This document shows positions 27,779 to 36,240 of a stretch of 64,000 nt of DNA, in pieces. Numbering within the stretch: position 1 is the stretch's first letter; every line of letters starts with the position of its first letter. Made by a program: the position numbers and the translations under genes. Origin of the DNA: Micromonospora tulbaghiae (GTDB lineage Bacteria > Actinomycetota > Actinomycetes > Mycobacteriales > Micromonosporaceae); the NCBI RefSeq assembly GCF_900091605.1, contig NZ_FMCQ01000010.1, positions 1-64,000 of the forward strand, read 5' to 3'. The notes under the pieces were generated by a model. That model was given only the letters and a program-made list of their open reading frames with translations, ran no database searches and was not told where the DNA came from.

Positions 27779-28429
27779 TCAGCGGGGCCAGGCGGCCATC
27801 CGGCGGCGTACCTCGGCGATCCGCGGCGCGTCCAGGCCGTAGCGGGTGAACCGGCGGTCGGCCAGCCCGTCGAGGTAGCGGCCCGCCGCGCGCACGTCCT
27901 CGTCGTCGAGGGCCGGGTCGACCTGCTGGGCCAGCTCCAGCAGCTCCGCGACCGTGTACCGGTCCAGCGCGGCGGACACGTCGATGTAGTCGCGTACCTC
28001 CCGCCGGTTCACCAGCGCGGCGGTCTTGTTGGCGATCAGGTCGCGGACGTCCATGACCGGGCCGAGGTCCATCACCACCGGGCTGCGGTGCCGGTCCAGG
28101 CGGGCCAGGCTGAGCCGGATCTGCCGGCCGTCCCGGCTCACCACGAAGTCCCGCAGGTCCCGGTCGAATCCGTCGAACACCTCGCCCAGCCCGCCCGGGT
28201 CCACCTCGGCCACCCGGTAGCCGGCCCGTTCCAGCGCCGCGCGTACCCCGTCGGCCGCCGCCGCGGCGGCGCCCTCCACGTCGGCGAACAGGTCGACGTC
28301 CTCGGTGGGGCGGGTGACCAGACCGTGCGCGGCCCACGCCACCCCGCCGCCGAGCACGAAGCGGTGCGGGCCGGCGGCGGTCAGCGCCACCCGGGCCACC
28401 TGCCGGTAGAAGTCGTGCGGGTGGGTCAC
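27779..28429 (-). CDS. AbiEii/MNT-type nucleotidyltransferase
   Basis: A 216-residue protein. It contains FVLGGGVAWAAHGLVTRPTEDVDLFA, the nucleotidyltransferase motif hG[GS]x(n)DxD with residues around 20-45, followed by NKTAALVNRREVRDYIDVSAAL, as in AbiEii/AbiGii type IV toxins. Such enzymes transfer nucleotides to tRNA or other targets. The GTG start overlaps the stop of the small upstream gene (GTGA). It may be a toxin-antitoxin pair or a housekeeping orphan; no test here separates these. Confidence 0.8.
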   Translation of the reverse strand: MTHPHDFYRQVARVALTAAGPHRFVLGGGVAWAAHGLVTRPTEDVDLFADVEGAAAAAADGVRAALERAGYRVAEVDPGGLGEVFDGFDRDLRDFVVSRDGRQIRLSLARLDRHRSPVVMDLGPVMDVRDLIANKTAALVNRREVRDYIDVSAALDRYTVAELLELAQQVDPALDDEDVRAAGRYLDGLADRRFTRYGLDAPRIAEVRRRMAAWPR

Positions 28430-28752
28430 GCCGGGCGCAGGCTCCGGTGCCGGCCCTCCCAGGCCAGGCGTACGCCCCGGGGCAGGTTGAGCAGGGGCCA
28501 CAACCGGCGCAGCGTGCCCGCGTGGATCAGCTCGCGCAGGTCCTCCACCCGGGAGGTCTCGCGCAGCACGTTCTCGTACATCCAGAGCAACTCGTCCGGA
28601 TCGCCCAGGTCGAACGCGCGTTCGCTGCTCCACATCAGGCGTACCGGCAGTTCGACGATGCCGGTGGTGGGGCCGGTCAGCTCGTCGAGGGTGCGCGCCA
28701 CCACGGCGGGTCGCCCGGGGCGGGCGAGGTACGCGTGCGCGGTGACCGACAT
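28426..28752 (-). CDS. Small hypothetical protein paired with the nucleotidyltransferase, 108 aa
   Basis: Begins MSVTAHAYLARPGRP and continues with IVELPVRLMWSSERAFDLGDPDELLWMYENVLRET and LRRLWPLLNLPRGVRLAWE. There is no clear HTH and no membrane segment. The order small gene then nucleotidyltransferase, with a four-base overlap, is that of a toxin-antitoxin pair. It could be an antitoxin or a substrate adapter. The function is unknown. Confidence 0.7.
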   Translation of the reverse strand: MSVTAHAYLARPGRPAVVARTLDELTGPTTGIVELPVRLMWSSERAFDLGDPDELLWMYENVLRETSRVEDLRELIHAGTLRRLWPLLNLPRGVRLAWEGRHRSLRPA

Positions 28753-28859
28753 GGCATCAGGGTAACCCCAACCCGGCCCCTTTCCCCCCAACCGTCCCGC
28801 CCAGCGCCCCCCAGCACCCGCCCGACCCCACCCACCCACCCGCCCCACCCCCGCCCCGT

Positions 28860-28916
28860 CGATCATGAAGTTGGACCGGACAAACCGGTCAGCTTGTGGC
28901 GCCAACTTCATGATCG
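28860..28916. repeat. GATC-anchored palindrome 1
   Basis: CGATCATGAAGTTGG (28860-28874) is perfectly complementary to 28902-28916. A 27-base loop contains an inner CCGG-ACAAA-CCGG hairpin. Confidence 0.75.
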
Positions 28917-28960
28917 CCCGTCGCAATCGCTCGCCTTGTTCACCTCGGGCGGCACCCACC

Positions 28961-29014
28961 GGAGATCTTGGAAGATGTCGGCCCCCATGAGGGCCGTTTC
29001 CTTCCAAGATCTCC
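28961..29014. repeat. GATC-anchored palindrome 2
   Basis: GGAGATCTTGGAAG (28961-28974) is perfectly complementary to 29001-29014. The 26-base loop has an inner CGGCCC/GGGCCG stem. Confidence 0.75.
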
Positions 29015-29111
29015 GCGTGGTGGCGCGTGCGCGGGACCTGGGAGGTTCGCCGGGCGCCCCTCGCGCCGGGGTCCGCCCTGTGCTTGCTCTTTGCCGCCGC
29101 CGGATGGCGAT

Positions 29112-29153
29112 CTTGGTGCGTCCCCGCCCTTATGGGGGCCGTTCGGCACCAAG
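29112..29153. repeat. GATC-anchored palindrome 3 (degenerate)
   Basis: CTTGGTGC (29112-29119) pairs with GCACCAAG (29146-29153). The flanking GA/GATC part is one base out of register (GAT versus GAGT), so this copy looks decayed. An inner CCCC/GGGG stem is present. Confidence 0.6.
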
Positions 29154-29245
29154 ACTCTCGCGGGGCGCTCCACCGACTCCGGCGACATCCGCTTGGGGAC
29201 CTGCTTTGCGGGCGGGTCTGCCGTCGGCGGCCCGACCTCCCAACT

Positions 29246-29300
29246 GACCATGAGGTTGACGGTGACGAACCGGACATCGTGTGCGGTCAACCTCATGATC
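29246..29300. repeat. GATC-anchored palindrome 4
   Basis: GACCATGAGGTTGAC (29246-29260) pairs with 29286-29300 with one mismatch at GATC/GACC. The loop is 25 bases. Confidence 0.7.
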
Positions 29301-29633
29301 GACGCGGCGTGTCCGGGGATGCGTCGGTGTCCGGTTTCGGGGTGGTCGGCGACACCCGGGCGGCGGAATCGGTGGCGGGGTCGGGGCGTTATACCTGGTG
29401 AACGACCGCAGCAGCGCCCCCCGCACCTCGAGAACGCGGGCGGCAGCGTCCGGGAATGATCCCGGGCCGGCGGTCGTTGGACATGTCTCCGGCGCGACCA
29501 GTGAGCCCCGAAACGCCACCCCCGGCGTCCGCGGGCCGCGTGAGCAGGCGCCGGATCCCCCGAAGACTTCTGTGCGCCTGACGGTGCCCACGCGCCCACC
29601 CCCGGGTGCGTCGACCCCCGAACGGAGCCCACC
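29301..29633 (+). promoter_or_regulatory. Promoter and conserved leader of lysozyme-like paralogue 3
   Basis: Parallel to the region before paralogue 2. A GTTATACC promoter-like element is near 29390, then an AACGACCGC/GCGGTCGTT stem brackets a CCGGGAATGATCCCGG hairpin. The last about 60 bases before the ATG are almost identical (GCGCCTGACGGTGCCCACGC onward). The spacer between the stem and the 3' segment is about 50 bases longer than in paralogue 2, while the ends are conserved. Confidence 0.5.
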
Positions 29634-30215
29634 ATGAACAGCATCCTGCGTAAGAGCATCCTCGGTATCGCCGGTCTGACCGTCGCCGGTGGCCTCGCCG
29701 CCGGCCCCCTCAACCACGACACCACCACCCCGGTACGGGACACGGCCGTCACCACCCAGGCCGCGAAGCTCGACACCGCCGCGCTCATCCCGCACGGCGT
29801 GCAGGGCACCCAGTCCCACATCGACCTCGACGACGAGCAGACCAAGAACGTGAAGGCCATCATCGCCGCCACGAAGAAGGCCGGCATGGACGAGCGTGCC
29901 GCGGTCGTGTCGATCGCGACGGCGTTGCAGGAGTCGAAGCTGGAGAACCTCGGCCACCTCGGCGACCGCAACGACCACGACTCGCAGGGCCTGTTCCAGC
30001 AGCGTCCGTCCAGCGGGTGGGGCACGGTCGAGCAGATCACCGACCCCGAGTACTCCACGACCGCGTTCCTGAAGGGTCTGAAGCAGGTCGACGGCTGGCA
30101 GGACATGCCGCTGACCGTCGCCGCCCAGACCGTCCAGGTGAGCGCCTACCCCGACCACTACGCCCAGTGGGAGCAGCAGGCCGCCGACCTGGTGGCCGAG
30201 CACTGGAACAGCTGA
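29634..30215 (+). CDS. Secreted lysozyme/transglycosylase-fold protein, paralogue 3
   Basis: A 193-residue protein. Signal peptide: MNSILRKSILGIAGLTVAGG (residues 1-25). The domain has E100 in ATALQESKLENLGHLG, then GLFQQRPSSGWGTVEQIT and a C-terminal PLTVAAQTVQVSAYPDHYAQWE. This is the same domain as in the genes at 17558 and 18680, and closest to 18680. It is probably exported and active on cell wall. A terminator hairpin starts ten bases after the stop. Confidence 0.78.
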   Translation: MNSILRKSILGIAGLTVAGGLAAGPLNHDTTTPVRDTAVTTQAAKLDTAALIPHGVQGTQSHIDLDDEQTKNVKAIIAATKKAGMDERAAVVSIATALQESKLENLGHLGDRNDHDSQGLFQQRPSSGWGTVEQITDPEYSTTAFLKGLKQVDGWQDMPLTVAAQTVQVSAYPDHYAQWEQQAADLVAEHWNS

Positions 30216-30225
30216 CCCGGCGGTG

Positions 30226-30267
30226 ACCGGGGTCACGACGAACGAGCGGAAGAACCGTGACCCCGGT
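30226..30267 (+). terminator. Hairpin terminator after paralogue 3
   Basis: ACCGGGGTCAC (30226-30236) is perfectly complementary to GTGACCCCGGT (30257-30267), with a 20-base loop. Confidence 0.7.
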
Positions 30268-30280
30268 ACCGTTGTGCAGA

Positions 30281-30390
30281 GCGTCGGTGTGTCCAGTGTC
30301 CCCGGGCCTCACCTAAATTGCCTTCGCGGAATACCGTTCGGCTGGAGCCGCGTCGCGCCACTCGCCGAGAGGCGACATGCACACCGACGC
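30281..30390 (+). ncRNA. Candidate structured RNA upstream of formate dehydrogenase
   Basis: GCGTCGGTGTG (30281-30291) and CACACCGACGC (30380-30390) form a perfect 11-bp closing stem around 88 bases. Inside are a CGCGG/CCGCG stem (30325-30352) and a TCGCC-GAGA-GGCGA hairpin with a GNRA loop (30362-30375). A 16-bp terminator hairpin starts two bases later. This is the plan of a riboswitch with terminator, or of a free small RNA. I do not recognise the family; alternatively the AT-rich TAAATT at 30314 could be a promoter and the long repeats an operator. Confidence 0.4.
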
Positions 30391-30391
30391 C

Positions 30392-30427
30392 CAGAGCCGC
30401 CCCGGCCATCCGGCCGGGGCGGCTCTG
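30392..30427 (+). terminator. Strong hairpin terminator before fdh operon
   Basis: CAGAGCCGCCCCGGCC (30392-30407) pairs perfectly with 30412-30427, loop ATCC, followed by TCTTC. It lies 87 bases before the fdhA start, so it either ends a small RNA or attenuates the fdh operon. Confidence 0.8.
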
Positions 30428-30464
30428 TCTTCGGGCTCGAGTCGCACGCCCCGCACCGCTGGCC

Positions 30465-30470
30465 TAGGGT
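30465..30470 (+). promoter_or_regulatory. Possible -10 box of the formate dehydrogenase operon
   Basis: TAGGGT lies 45 bases before the fdhA ATG and downstream of the hairpin at 30392-30427. No convincing -35 is seen. If it is active, the operon has a promoter beyond the hairpin. Confidence 0.35.
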
Positions 30471-30514
30471 TACAGGCAGAGGTGAGCCGTTCTCGACGGA
30501 GAGGGGGTGCCCGG

Positions 30515-33500
30515 ATGGGTTTCAAGACGTTCATCCAGGGGTGGCCGGTCTACCGGCAACTCACCGGCACCGACCCGCTCGGTCGCGGCGCCGCCGCCCA
30601 GTCGGCGCGCTCCGCCGAGCTGGCTCCCCGCACCGAGACCGCCGACGGCATGGCCCGCTCCGTCTGCCCGTACTGCGCGGTCGGCTGCGGGCAGCGCGTC
30701 TTCCACTCCGACGGCAAGGTCACCCAGATCGAGGGCGACCCGGACAGCCCGATCTCGCGCGGCCGGCTCTGCCCGAAGGGCTCGGCCAGCAAGAGCCTGG
30801 TGACCAGCCCGCTGCGCCAGACCAAGGTCCGCTACCGCCGGCCGTACGCGACCGAGTGGGAAGACCTGGATCTCGACGTCGCGCTCGACATGATCGCCGA
30901 CCGGATCCTCGCCGCCCGCGCGGAGACCTGGGAGGACGTCGACGACGAGGGCCGCCCGCTGAACCGGACGCTCGGCATCTCCAGCCTCGGCGGCGCGACG
31001 CTGGACAACGAGGAGAACTACCTCATCAAGAAGCTGTTCACGGCGATGGGGGCACTCCAGATCGAGAACCAGGCCCGTATTTGACACTCCGCCACCGTCC
31101 CCGGTCTGGGGACCAGCTTCGGTCGTGGCGGCGCCACGGACTTCCAGCAGGACCTCGTCAACGCTGACGTCATCGTCATCCAGGGCTCGAACATGGCCGA
31201 GGCTCACCCGGTGGGCTTCCAGTGGGTGATGGAGGCGAAGAAGCGCGGCGCGAAGGTCTTCCACGTCGACCCGCGGTTCACGCGTACCAGCGCGCTCGCC
31301 GACACGTACCTGCCGATCCGGGCGGGCACGGACATCGCGCTGCTCGGCGGCGTGGTGCGCTACATCCTGGAGAACGAGCTCGACTTCCGGGAGTACGTGC
31401 TGGCGTACACCAACGCGGCCAACATCGTCAGCGAGCAGTTCGTCGACACCGAGGACCTGGACGGCCTGTTCTCCGGCTACAACCCGGACACCGGCTCGTA
31501 CGACCACGCGAGCTGGCAGTACGAGGGGCAGGAGGACAACGCCAAGATCCGGGGCACCGGTAAGGAACGCGACTCGGCCTCCGGGCTGGAGCACGAGTCG
31601 CACGGCGAGCCGGTGCCGGCGCAGGCGCCACGGGACGAGACGTTGCAGCACCCGCGCTGCGTCTACCAGATCCTGAAGCGCCACTTCTCCCGCTACACCC
31701 CGGAGATGGTGGCCCGCGTGTGCGGCATCCCGGAGGAGAAGTTCCTCGAGCTGGCCCGCGCCTGGACGGAGAACTCGGGGCGGGAGCGCACCGGAGCGCT
31801 CGTCTACTCGGTCGGCTGGACGCAGCACAGCGTCGGCGTGCAGTACATCCGGACCGGCTCGATCATCCAGACGCTGCTGGGCAACATGGGCCGGCCGGGC
31901 GGTGGCATCCTGGCGCTGCGCGGCCACGCCAGCATCCAGGGCTCCACCGACATCCCGACGCTGTTCAACCTGCTGCCCGGCTACCTGCCGATGCCGCACC
32001 ACGCCGACCACCCGACGTTCGACGAGTGGGTGGACAGCATCCGGCACCCGGGCCAGAAGGGCTTCTGGGGCAACTCGCGGGCTTTCGCGGCGAGCCTGCT
32101 CAAGGCGTACTGGGGTGACGCGGCGACGCCGGAGAACGACTTCTGCTACGGGTACATGCCCCGGATGACCGGCGACCACGGCACGTACCAGCAGGTCCTG
32201 AACATGATCGACGGCAGGGTGAAGGGCTACTTCCTGCTCGGCCAGAACCCGGCGGTCGGGTCGGCGCACGGCCGGGCCCAGCGCCTGGGCATGGCCAACC
32301 TGGACTGGCTCGTCGTCCGCGACCTGTTCATGATCGAGAGCGCCACGTTCTGGAAGAACAGCCCGGAGGTCGCCACCGGCGAGATCGTGCCGGAGGAGTG
32401 CCGCACCGAGGTGTTCTTCCTGCCGGCGGCCTCGCACGTGGAGAAGGAGGGCACGTTCACCCAGACGCAGCGGCTGCTGCAGTGGCGGGAGAAGGCCGTC
32501 GACCCGCCGGGCGACGCCCGCTCCGAGCTGTGGTTCTTCTACCACCTGGGCCGGGTGCTGCGGGAGAAGCTGGCCGCCTCCACCGAGCGCCGCGACCGCG
32601 CGCTGCTGGACCTGGCCTGGGACTACCCGACGCACGGTCCGCACGCGGAGCCGAGCGCCGAGGCGGTGCTCAAGGAGATCAACGGGTACGAGGTGGCCAC
32701 CGGCCGCCCGCTCAACGCCTTCGGCGAGGCCCGCGACGACGGCTCCACGGCGATCGGCTGCTGGATCTACTCCGGCGTCTACGCCGACGGGGTGAACCAG
32801 GCGGCCCGCCGCCGGTCCCGGCACGAGCAGGACTGGGTGGCGGCCGAGTGGGGCTGGGCGTGGCCGGCGAACCGCCGCACGCTCTACAACCGCGCCTCCG
32901 CCGACCCGGACGGCCGCCCGTGGAGCGAGCGCAAGAAGTACGTCTGGTGGGATGCGGACGCCGGCGAGTGGACCGGGTACGACGTGCCGGACTTCGAGAA
33001 GACGAAGCCGCCGTCGTACCGGCCGCCCGAGGGCGCCTCGGGCCCGGCCGCGCTCGCCGGTGACGACCCGTTCGTCATGCAGGGCGACGGCAAGGCGTGG
33101 CTGTACGCGCCGAGCGGCGTCCTCGACGGGCCGCTGCCGACGCACTACGAGCCGGCCGAGTCGCCGATGCGCAACCCGCTCTACGGTCAGCAGGCCAACC
33201 CGACCCGTAAGATCTACGAGCACCCGATCAACCGGATGAACCCGAGTCCGCCGGAGCCGCACAGCCAGGTCTTCCCGTACGTGTTCACGGTCAGCCGCCT
33301 CACCGAGCACCACACCGCCGGCGGGATGAGCCGTACCGTGTCGCGCCTGGCCGAGCTGCAACCGGAGATGTTCGTCGAGGTGTCCCCGGAGCTGGCCGGC
33401 GAGGTCGGGCTGGCGCATCTGGGCTGGGCGCACCTGATCAGCGGCCGGGCGGTGATCGAGGCGCGGGTTCTCGTCACCGACCGGCTCACCCCGCTGCGGG

Positions 33501-33838
33501 TGGACGGCCGGATCATCCACCAGGTCTGGCTGCCGTACCACTTCGGCACCGAGGGTCTGGTCACCGGCGACTCGGCGAACGACCTGTTCGGCATCACGCT
33601 GGACCCGAACGTCCTCATCCAGGAGAGCAAGGTCGGCACCTGCGACATCCGGCCCGGCCGTCGCCCCACCGGCCCTCCGTTGCTCGATCTGGTCGGCGAC
33701 TACCAGCGGCGGGCCGCCATGACGGCGGACCGCAAGGTGCCGATGGTGACCACCGACGCGGCCGGCGGGGACGACGCCGCCGGCAGCACCGACGAGCAGT
33801 CGCCCGCCGCGCACCAGGACGGGGAACCGCATGCCTGA
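30515..33838 (+). CDS. fdhA: Formate dehydrogenase alpha subunit, selenocysteine-containing (in-frame TGA at 31082-31084)
   Basis: 1107 residues when the TGA is read as Sec190. It oxidises formate to CO2 at a molybdopterin (Mo/W-bis-MGD) site. The N-terminal 4Fe-4S cluster is C51-x2-C54-x3-C58 and C86 (CPYCAVGCGQ ... RLCPKG). NQARI-U-HSATV holds the metal-ligand Sec, as in E. coli FdnG/FdoG, and the rest matches that family in order (VDPRFTRTSALADTYLPIRAGTDIALL, GWTQHSVGVQYIRTGSIIQ, LGNMGRPGGG). Thirteen bases after the TGA comes the SECIS hairpin. GAGAGGGGG precedes the ATG. No Tat signal is visible, unlike FdnG, so it is probably cytoplasmic. fdhB overlaps by 8 bp. Splitting at the TGA would give false ORFs. 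Confidence 0.95.
31097..31113 (+). promoter_or_regulatory. Bacterial SECIS element
   Basis: GTCCCC (31097-31102) and GGGGAC (31108-31113) form a perfect 6-bp stem with the loop GGTCT. The loop starts 19 bases after the UGA, within the distance range known for bacterial SECIS. The loop matches the GGUCU of the E. coli fdhF element that SelB binds. Confidence 0.9.
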
Positions 33839-34874
33839 CGCCAACAGCCTGTACGGCCCGCTCGACCCGGCCCCGGACGCGGGCTGGGTCGACGCGCCGC
33901 CCCGGATGGGCTTCTTCACCGACACCAGCGTCTGCATCGGCTGCAAGGCGTGCGAGGTCGCCTGCAAGGAGTGGAACGACGTCCCCGACTCGGGCTTCGA
34001 CCTGCTCGGCATGTCGTACGACAACACCGGCGCGCTCACCGCGAACTCGTGGCGGCACGTGGCGTTCATCGAGCAGCCCCGCCCGGCCGGGCACCGCACG
34101 CCGCCGTTCGCGGGTGACCCGACCGGCCCGGCGACCAGCCCGGCGTCCGCGGCCGTCGGCGCGGTGACGGCACCCGACACCGGTACGAACCCCGGCCTGC
34201 CACCGGGGCAGCCGGAGGCGGCGGCGCGGATGGCTGCCGGGCCGGAGTTCCTCGGCATGCCCGGCACTGCCCCGCCCGGGCGGGGCACCGGCGTGGAGAG
34301 CCGCACCGACTTCCGCTGGCTGATGATGTCCGACGTGTGCAAGCACTGCACGCACGCGGCCTGCCTGGACGTGTGCCCGACCGGTTCGCTGTTCCGCACC
34401 GAGTTCGGCACGGTGGTGGTGCAGGAGGACATCTGCAACGGCTGCGGCTACTGCATCTCCGCCTGCCCGTACGGCGTGATCGACCAGCGCAAGGGCGACG
34501 GCCGGGCGTGGAAGTGCACGCTCTGCTACGACCGGATCGGCGCGGGCATGACACCCGCCTGCGCGCAGGCCTGCCCGACCGAGTCGATCCAGTACGGCCC
34601 GCTCGACGAGCTGCGGGAACGCGCCGCCACGCGGGTCGCCGCGCTGCACGAGCGGGGGGTGCCGGAGGCACGACTGTACGGCCATGACCCGACCGACGGC
34701 GTCGGCGGCGACGGCGCGTTCTTCCTGCTGCTGGACGAACCCGAGGTGTACGGGTTGCCGCCGGACCCGGTGGTCACCACCCGGGACCTGCCGAAGATGT
34801 GGAAGCGGGCCGGGCTGGCCGCGCTGGCCATGGCGGCGGCTGCCGTCGCCGCGTTCGCCGGAGGATCGTCGTGA
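33831..34874 (+). CDS. fdhB: Formate dehydrogenase iron-sulfur (beta) subunit
   Basis: A 347-residue ferredoxin-like subunit with four cysteine clusters: CIGCKACEVACKEW near residue 36, CKHCTHAACLDVCP near 171, CNGCGYCISACP near 203, and CTLCYDRI...CAQACP near 226-247. These carry electrons from the alpha subunit toward the membrane subunit. Residues 85-150 are a low-complexity Pro/Ala/Gly insertion between the first and second clusters, not found in E. coli FdnH. The C terminus has one hydrophobic helix (GLAALAMAAAAVAAFAG) that may anchor it. Confidence 0.92.
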   Translation: MPDANSLYGPLDPAPDAGWVDAPPRMGFFTDTSVCIGCKACEVACKEWNDVPDSGFDLLGMSYDNTGALTANSWRHVAFIEQPRPAGHRTPPFAGDPTGPATSPASAAVGAVTAPDTGTNPGLPPGQPEAAARMAAGPEFLGMPGTAPPGRGTGVESRTDFRWLMMSDVCKHCTHAACLDVCPTGSLFRTEFGTVVVQEDICNGCGYCISACPYGVIDQRKGDGRAWKCTLCYDRIGAGMTPACAQACPTESIQYGPLDELRERAATRVAALHERGVPEARLYGHDPTDGVGGDGAFFLLLDEPEVYGLPPDPVVTTRDLPKMWKRAGLAALAMAAAAVAAFAGGSS

Positions 34875-36076
34875 GCCCGGACCGACCGGTCGGTGACCTG
34901 TTCCGCCGTTTCCGCGAGCGCCTGTCCGCGGAACGCGAGAACGGCAGCGCCGCCGGGCGGGAGAGCCGCAGCGCCGCCGGGCGGGAGAGCGGCAGCCGGG
35001 CCACCGCCGCCGGTCCCGGGGTGGGCCGCACCGACGCGGGCTCCCGCGACGCCGGGCTGGCCCCGCACCCGCCCCGCGACGCGGCACCGCGCCGGCGCCG
35101 CGGCAAGGGCGGCAAGGGCGGCGGGGAGCAGCTGAACGTCCCGCCGGCCGAGTTCACCTCCTACTACGGCCGGCCCATCCTCAAGCCGCCCGTGTGGCGG
35201 TGGGACATCGCCGCGTACCTGTTCACCGGCGGTCTCGCCGCCGGGTCGTCGCTGCTCGCCGCGGGCGGCCAGTTCACCGGCCGCCCCGCGCTGCGCCGCG
35301 CCGGCCGGGTCGCCGCGCTCGCGGGCGTCGGCGCCAGCACGTACTTCCTGGTCAACGACCTGGGCCGGCCGTCGCGTTTCCACCACATGCTGCGGGTGGC
35401 GAAGGTGACCTCGCCGATGTCGGTGGGCACCTGGATCCTCAGCGTGTTCGGCCCGGCCGCCGGGGTCGCCGCGGTCGCCGAGGCGGCCCCGCTGCTGCCC
35501 GGGCGCGGCGTGCTGGGGCTCGGCCGCCGGCTGCTGCCCCCGGCCGGGCACGCCGCCGGTGTGGTCGCCGCCGTCACCGCGCCTGCGCTGGCCACGTACA
35601 CCGGGGTGCTGCTGGCGGACACGGCGGTGCCGTCGTGGCACGAGGCGTACCCGGAACTGCCCGCCATCTTCGCGGGCAGCGCGCTGGCCAGCGGCGCCGG
35701 TGTCGGGCTGGTGGCCGCGCCCTGCGCGCAGGCCGGCCCGGCGCGGCGCATGGCGGTCGCGGGCGCGGCGATGGAGTTGTGGGGTTCGCACCGGGTGGAG
35801 AACCGGCTCGGCCTGCTCAGTGAGCCCTACACGCAGGGCACGCCGGGGAAGCTGCTTCGCGCGGGCCGGGCGCTGACCGCCGCCGGTGTGGCGGGCGCGC
35901 TGATCGGCCGGCGCAGCCGGGTGCTGTCCGCGCTGTCCGGCGGCGCGCTGATCGCCGCGTCGGCGTGCACCCGGTTCGGCATCTTCCACGGCGGGGTCGC
36001 GTCCGCCCGGGATCCGCGGTACACGGTGGTGCCGCAGCGCGAACGCGCCGACCGGCGGGCCGCCGACCAGGACTGA
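34871..36076 (+). CDS. NrfD/PsrC-type membrane subunit of formate dehydrogenase
   Basis: A 401-residue protein. Residues 1-95 are hydrophilic and repetitive (AAGRESRSAAGRESGS). From residue 100 on there are about eight to nine hydrophobic segments (AAYLFTGGLAAGSSLLAAGGQF and similar), with YYGRPILKPPVWRWDI just before them. This is the NrfD pattern, a quinone-reactive membrane subunit without haem. It replaces the cytochrome b gamma subunit of E. coli FDH-N and probably passes electrons to menaquinone. The GTG start overlaps the fdhB stop by four bases. Confidence 0.88.
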   Translation: MSPDRPVGDLFRRFRERLSAERENGSAAGRESRSAAGRESGSRATAAGPGVGRTDAGSRDAGLAPHPPRDAAPRRRRGKGGKGGGEQLNVPPAEFTSYYGRPILKPPVWRWDIAAYLFTGGLAAGSSLLAAGGQFTGRPALRRAGRVAALAGVGASTYFLVNDLGRPSRFHHMLRVAKVTSPMSVGTWILSVFGPAAGVAAVAEAAPLLPGRGVLGLGRRLLPPAGHAAGVVAAVTAPALATYTGVLLADTAVPSWHEAYPELPAIFAGSALASGAGVGLVAAPCAQAGPARRMAVAGAAMELWGSHRVENRLGLLSEPYTQGTPGKLLRAGRALTAAGVAGALIGRRSRVLSALSGGALIAASACTRFGIFHGGVASARDPRYTVVPQRERADRRAADQD

Positions 36077-36121
36077 CACCTCCCCGGGCGGCCTTCCGTC
36101 CGCTGTGGTTGACTGCTTCGT

Positions 36122-36214
36122 GGAGGCGTTCAGGCGGCTGGTGCCCCTCCCGGTCTTCAAAACCGGTGTGGTCCGGGACCCGGGCCAGGCGGGTTCGATT
36201 CCCGTCCGTCTCCG
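36122..36214 (+). tRNA. selC: tRNA-Sec (anticodon TCA)
   Basis: A tRNA-like sequence runs from GGAGGCG at 36122 to the discriminator G at 36214, with CCA encoded at 36215-36217. The anticodon stem CCGGT/ACCGG (36150-36154 with 36162-36166) has the loop CTTCAAA, so the anticodon is TCA at 36157-36159. A long variable arm (TGGTCCG/CGGGCCA) and the TTC arm GGGTTCGATTCCC are present. It lies between the FDH operon and selA, 45 bp after the NrfD stop. Confidence 0.93.
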
Positions 36215-36240
36215 CCAAACCGTTCCCCGGGAGTGCGCCG

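Larger units (their letters stand above)
28753..29633. other. 881-bp non-coding region with four long palindromes
   Basis: I find no credible gene here: it is the divergent gap between the 108-aa gene (minus strand) and paralogue 3 (plus strand). It starts with a C-rich stretch (28770-28858), then holds four palindromes at 28860-28916, 28961-29014, 29112-29153 and 29246-29300. The last about 300 bp contain the promoter and leader of the lysozyme-like gene. It reads as an intergenic repeat cluster. Confidence 0.7.

Noticed and set aside
30281..30390. A cobalamin or molybdenum-cofactor riboswitch before fdhA
   Set aside because: A GCCACT string recalls the cobalamin core and the enzyme needs a molybdopterin, but the B12 box and the usual Moco segments are not present.
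30377..33838. Reading fdhA as two genes or as a pseudogene broken by a stop at 31082
   Set aside because: The TGA is in frame, aligned with a known Sec position, followed by a SECIS hairpin, and selA, selB and selC are adjacent.
30470..34438. A 1322-residue open frame antisense to the formate dehydrogenase genes
   Set aside because: It is a GC-rich shadow frame: low-complexity Arg/Val/Gly composition, no domain, and it lies wholly opposite well-supported genes.
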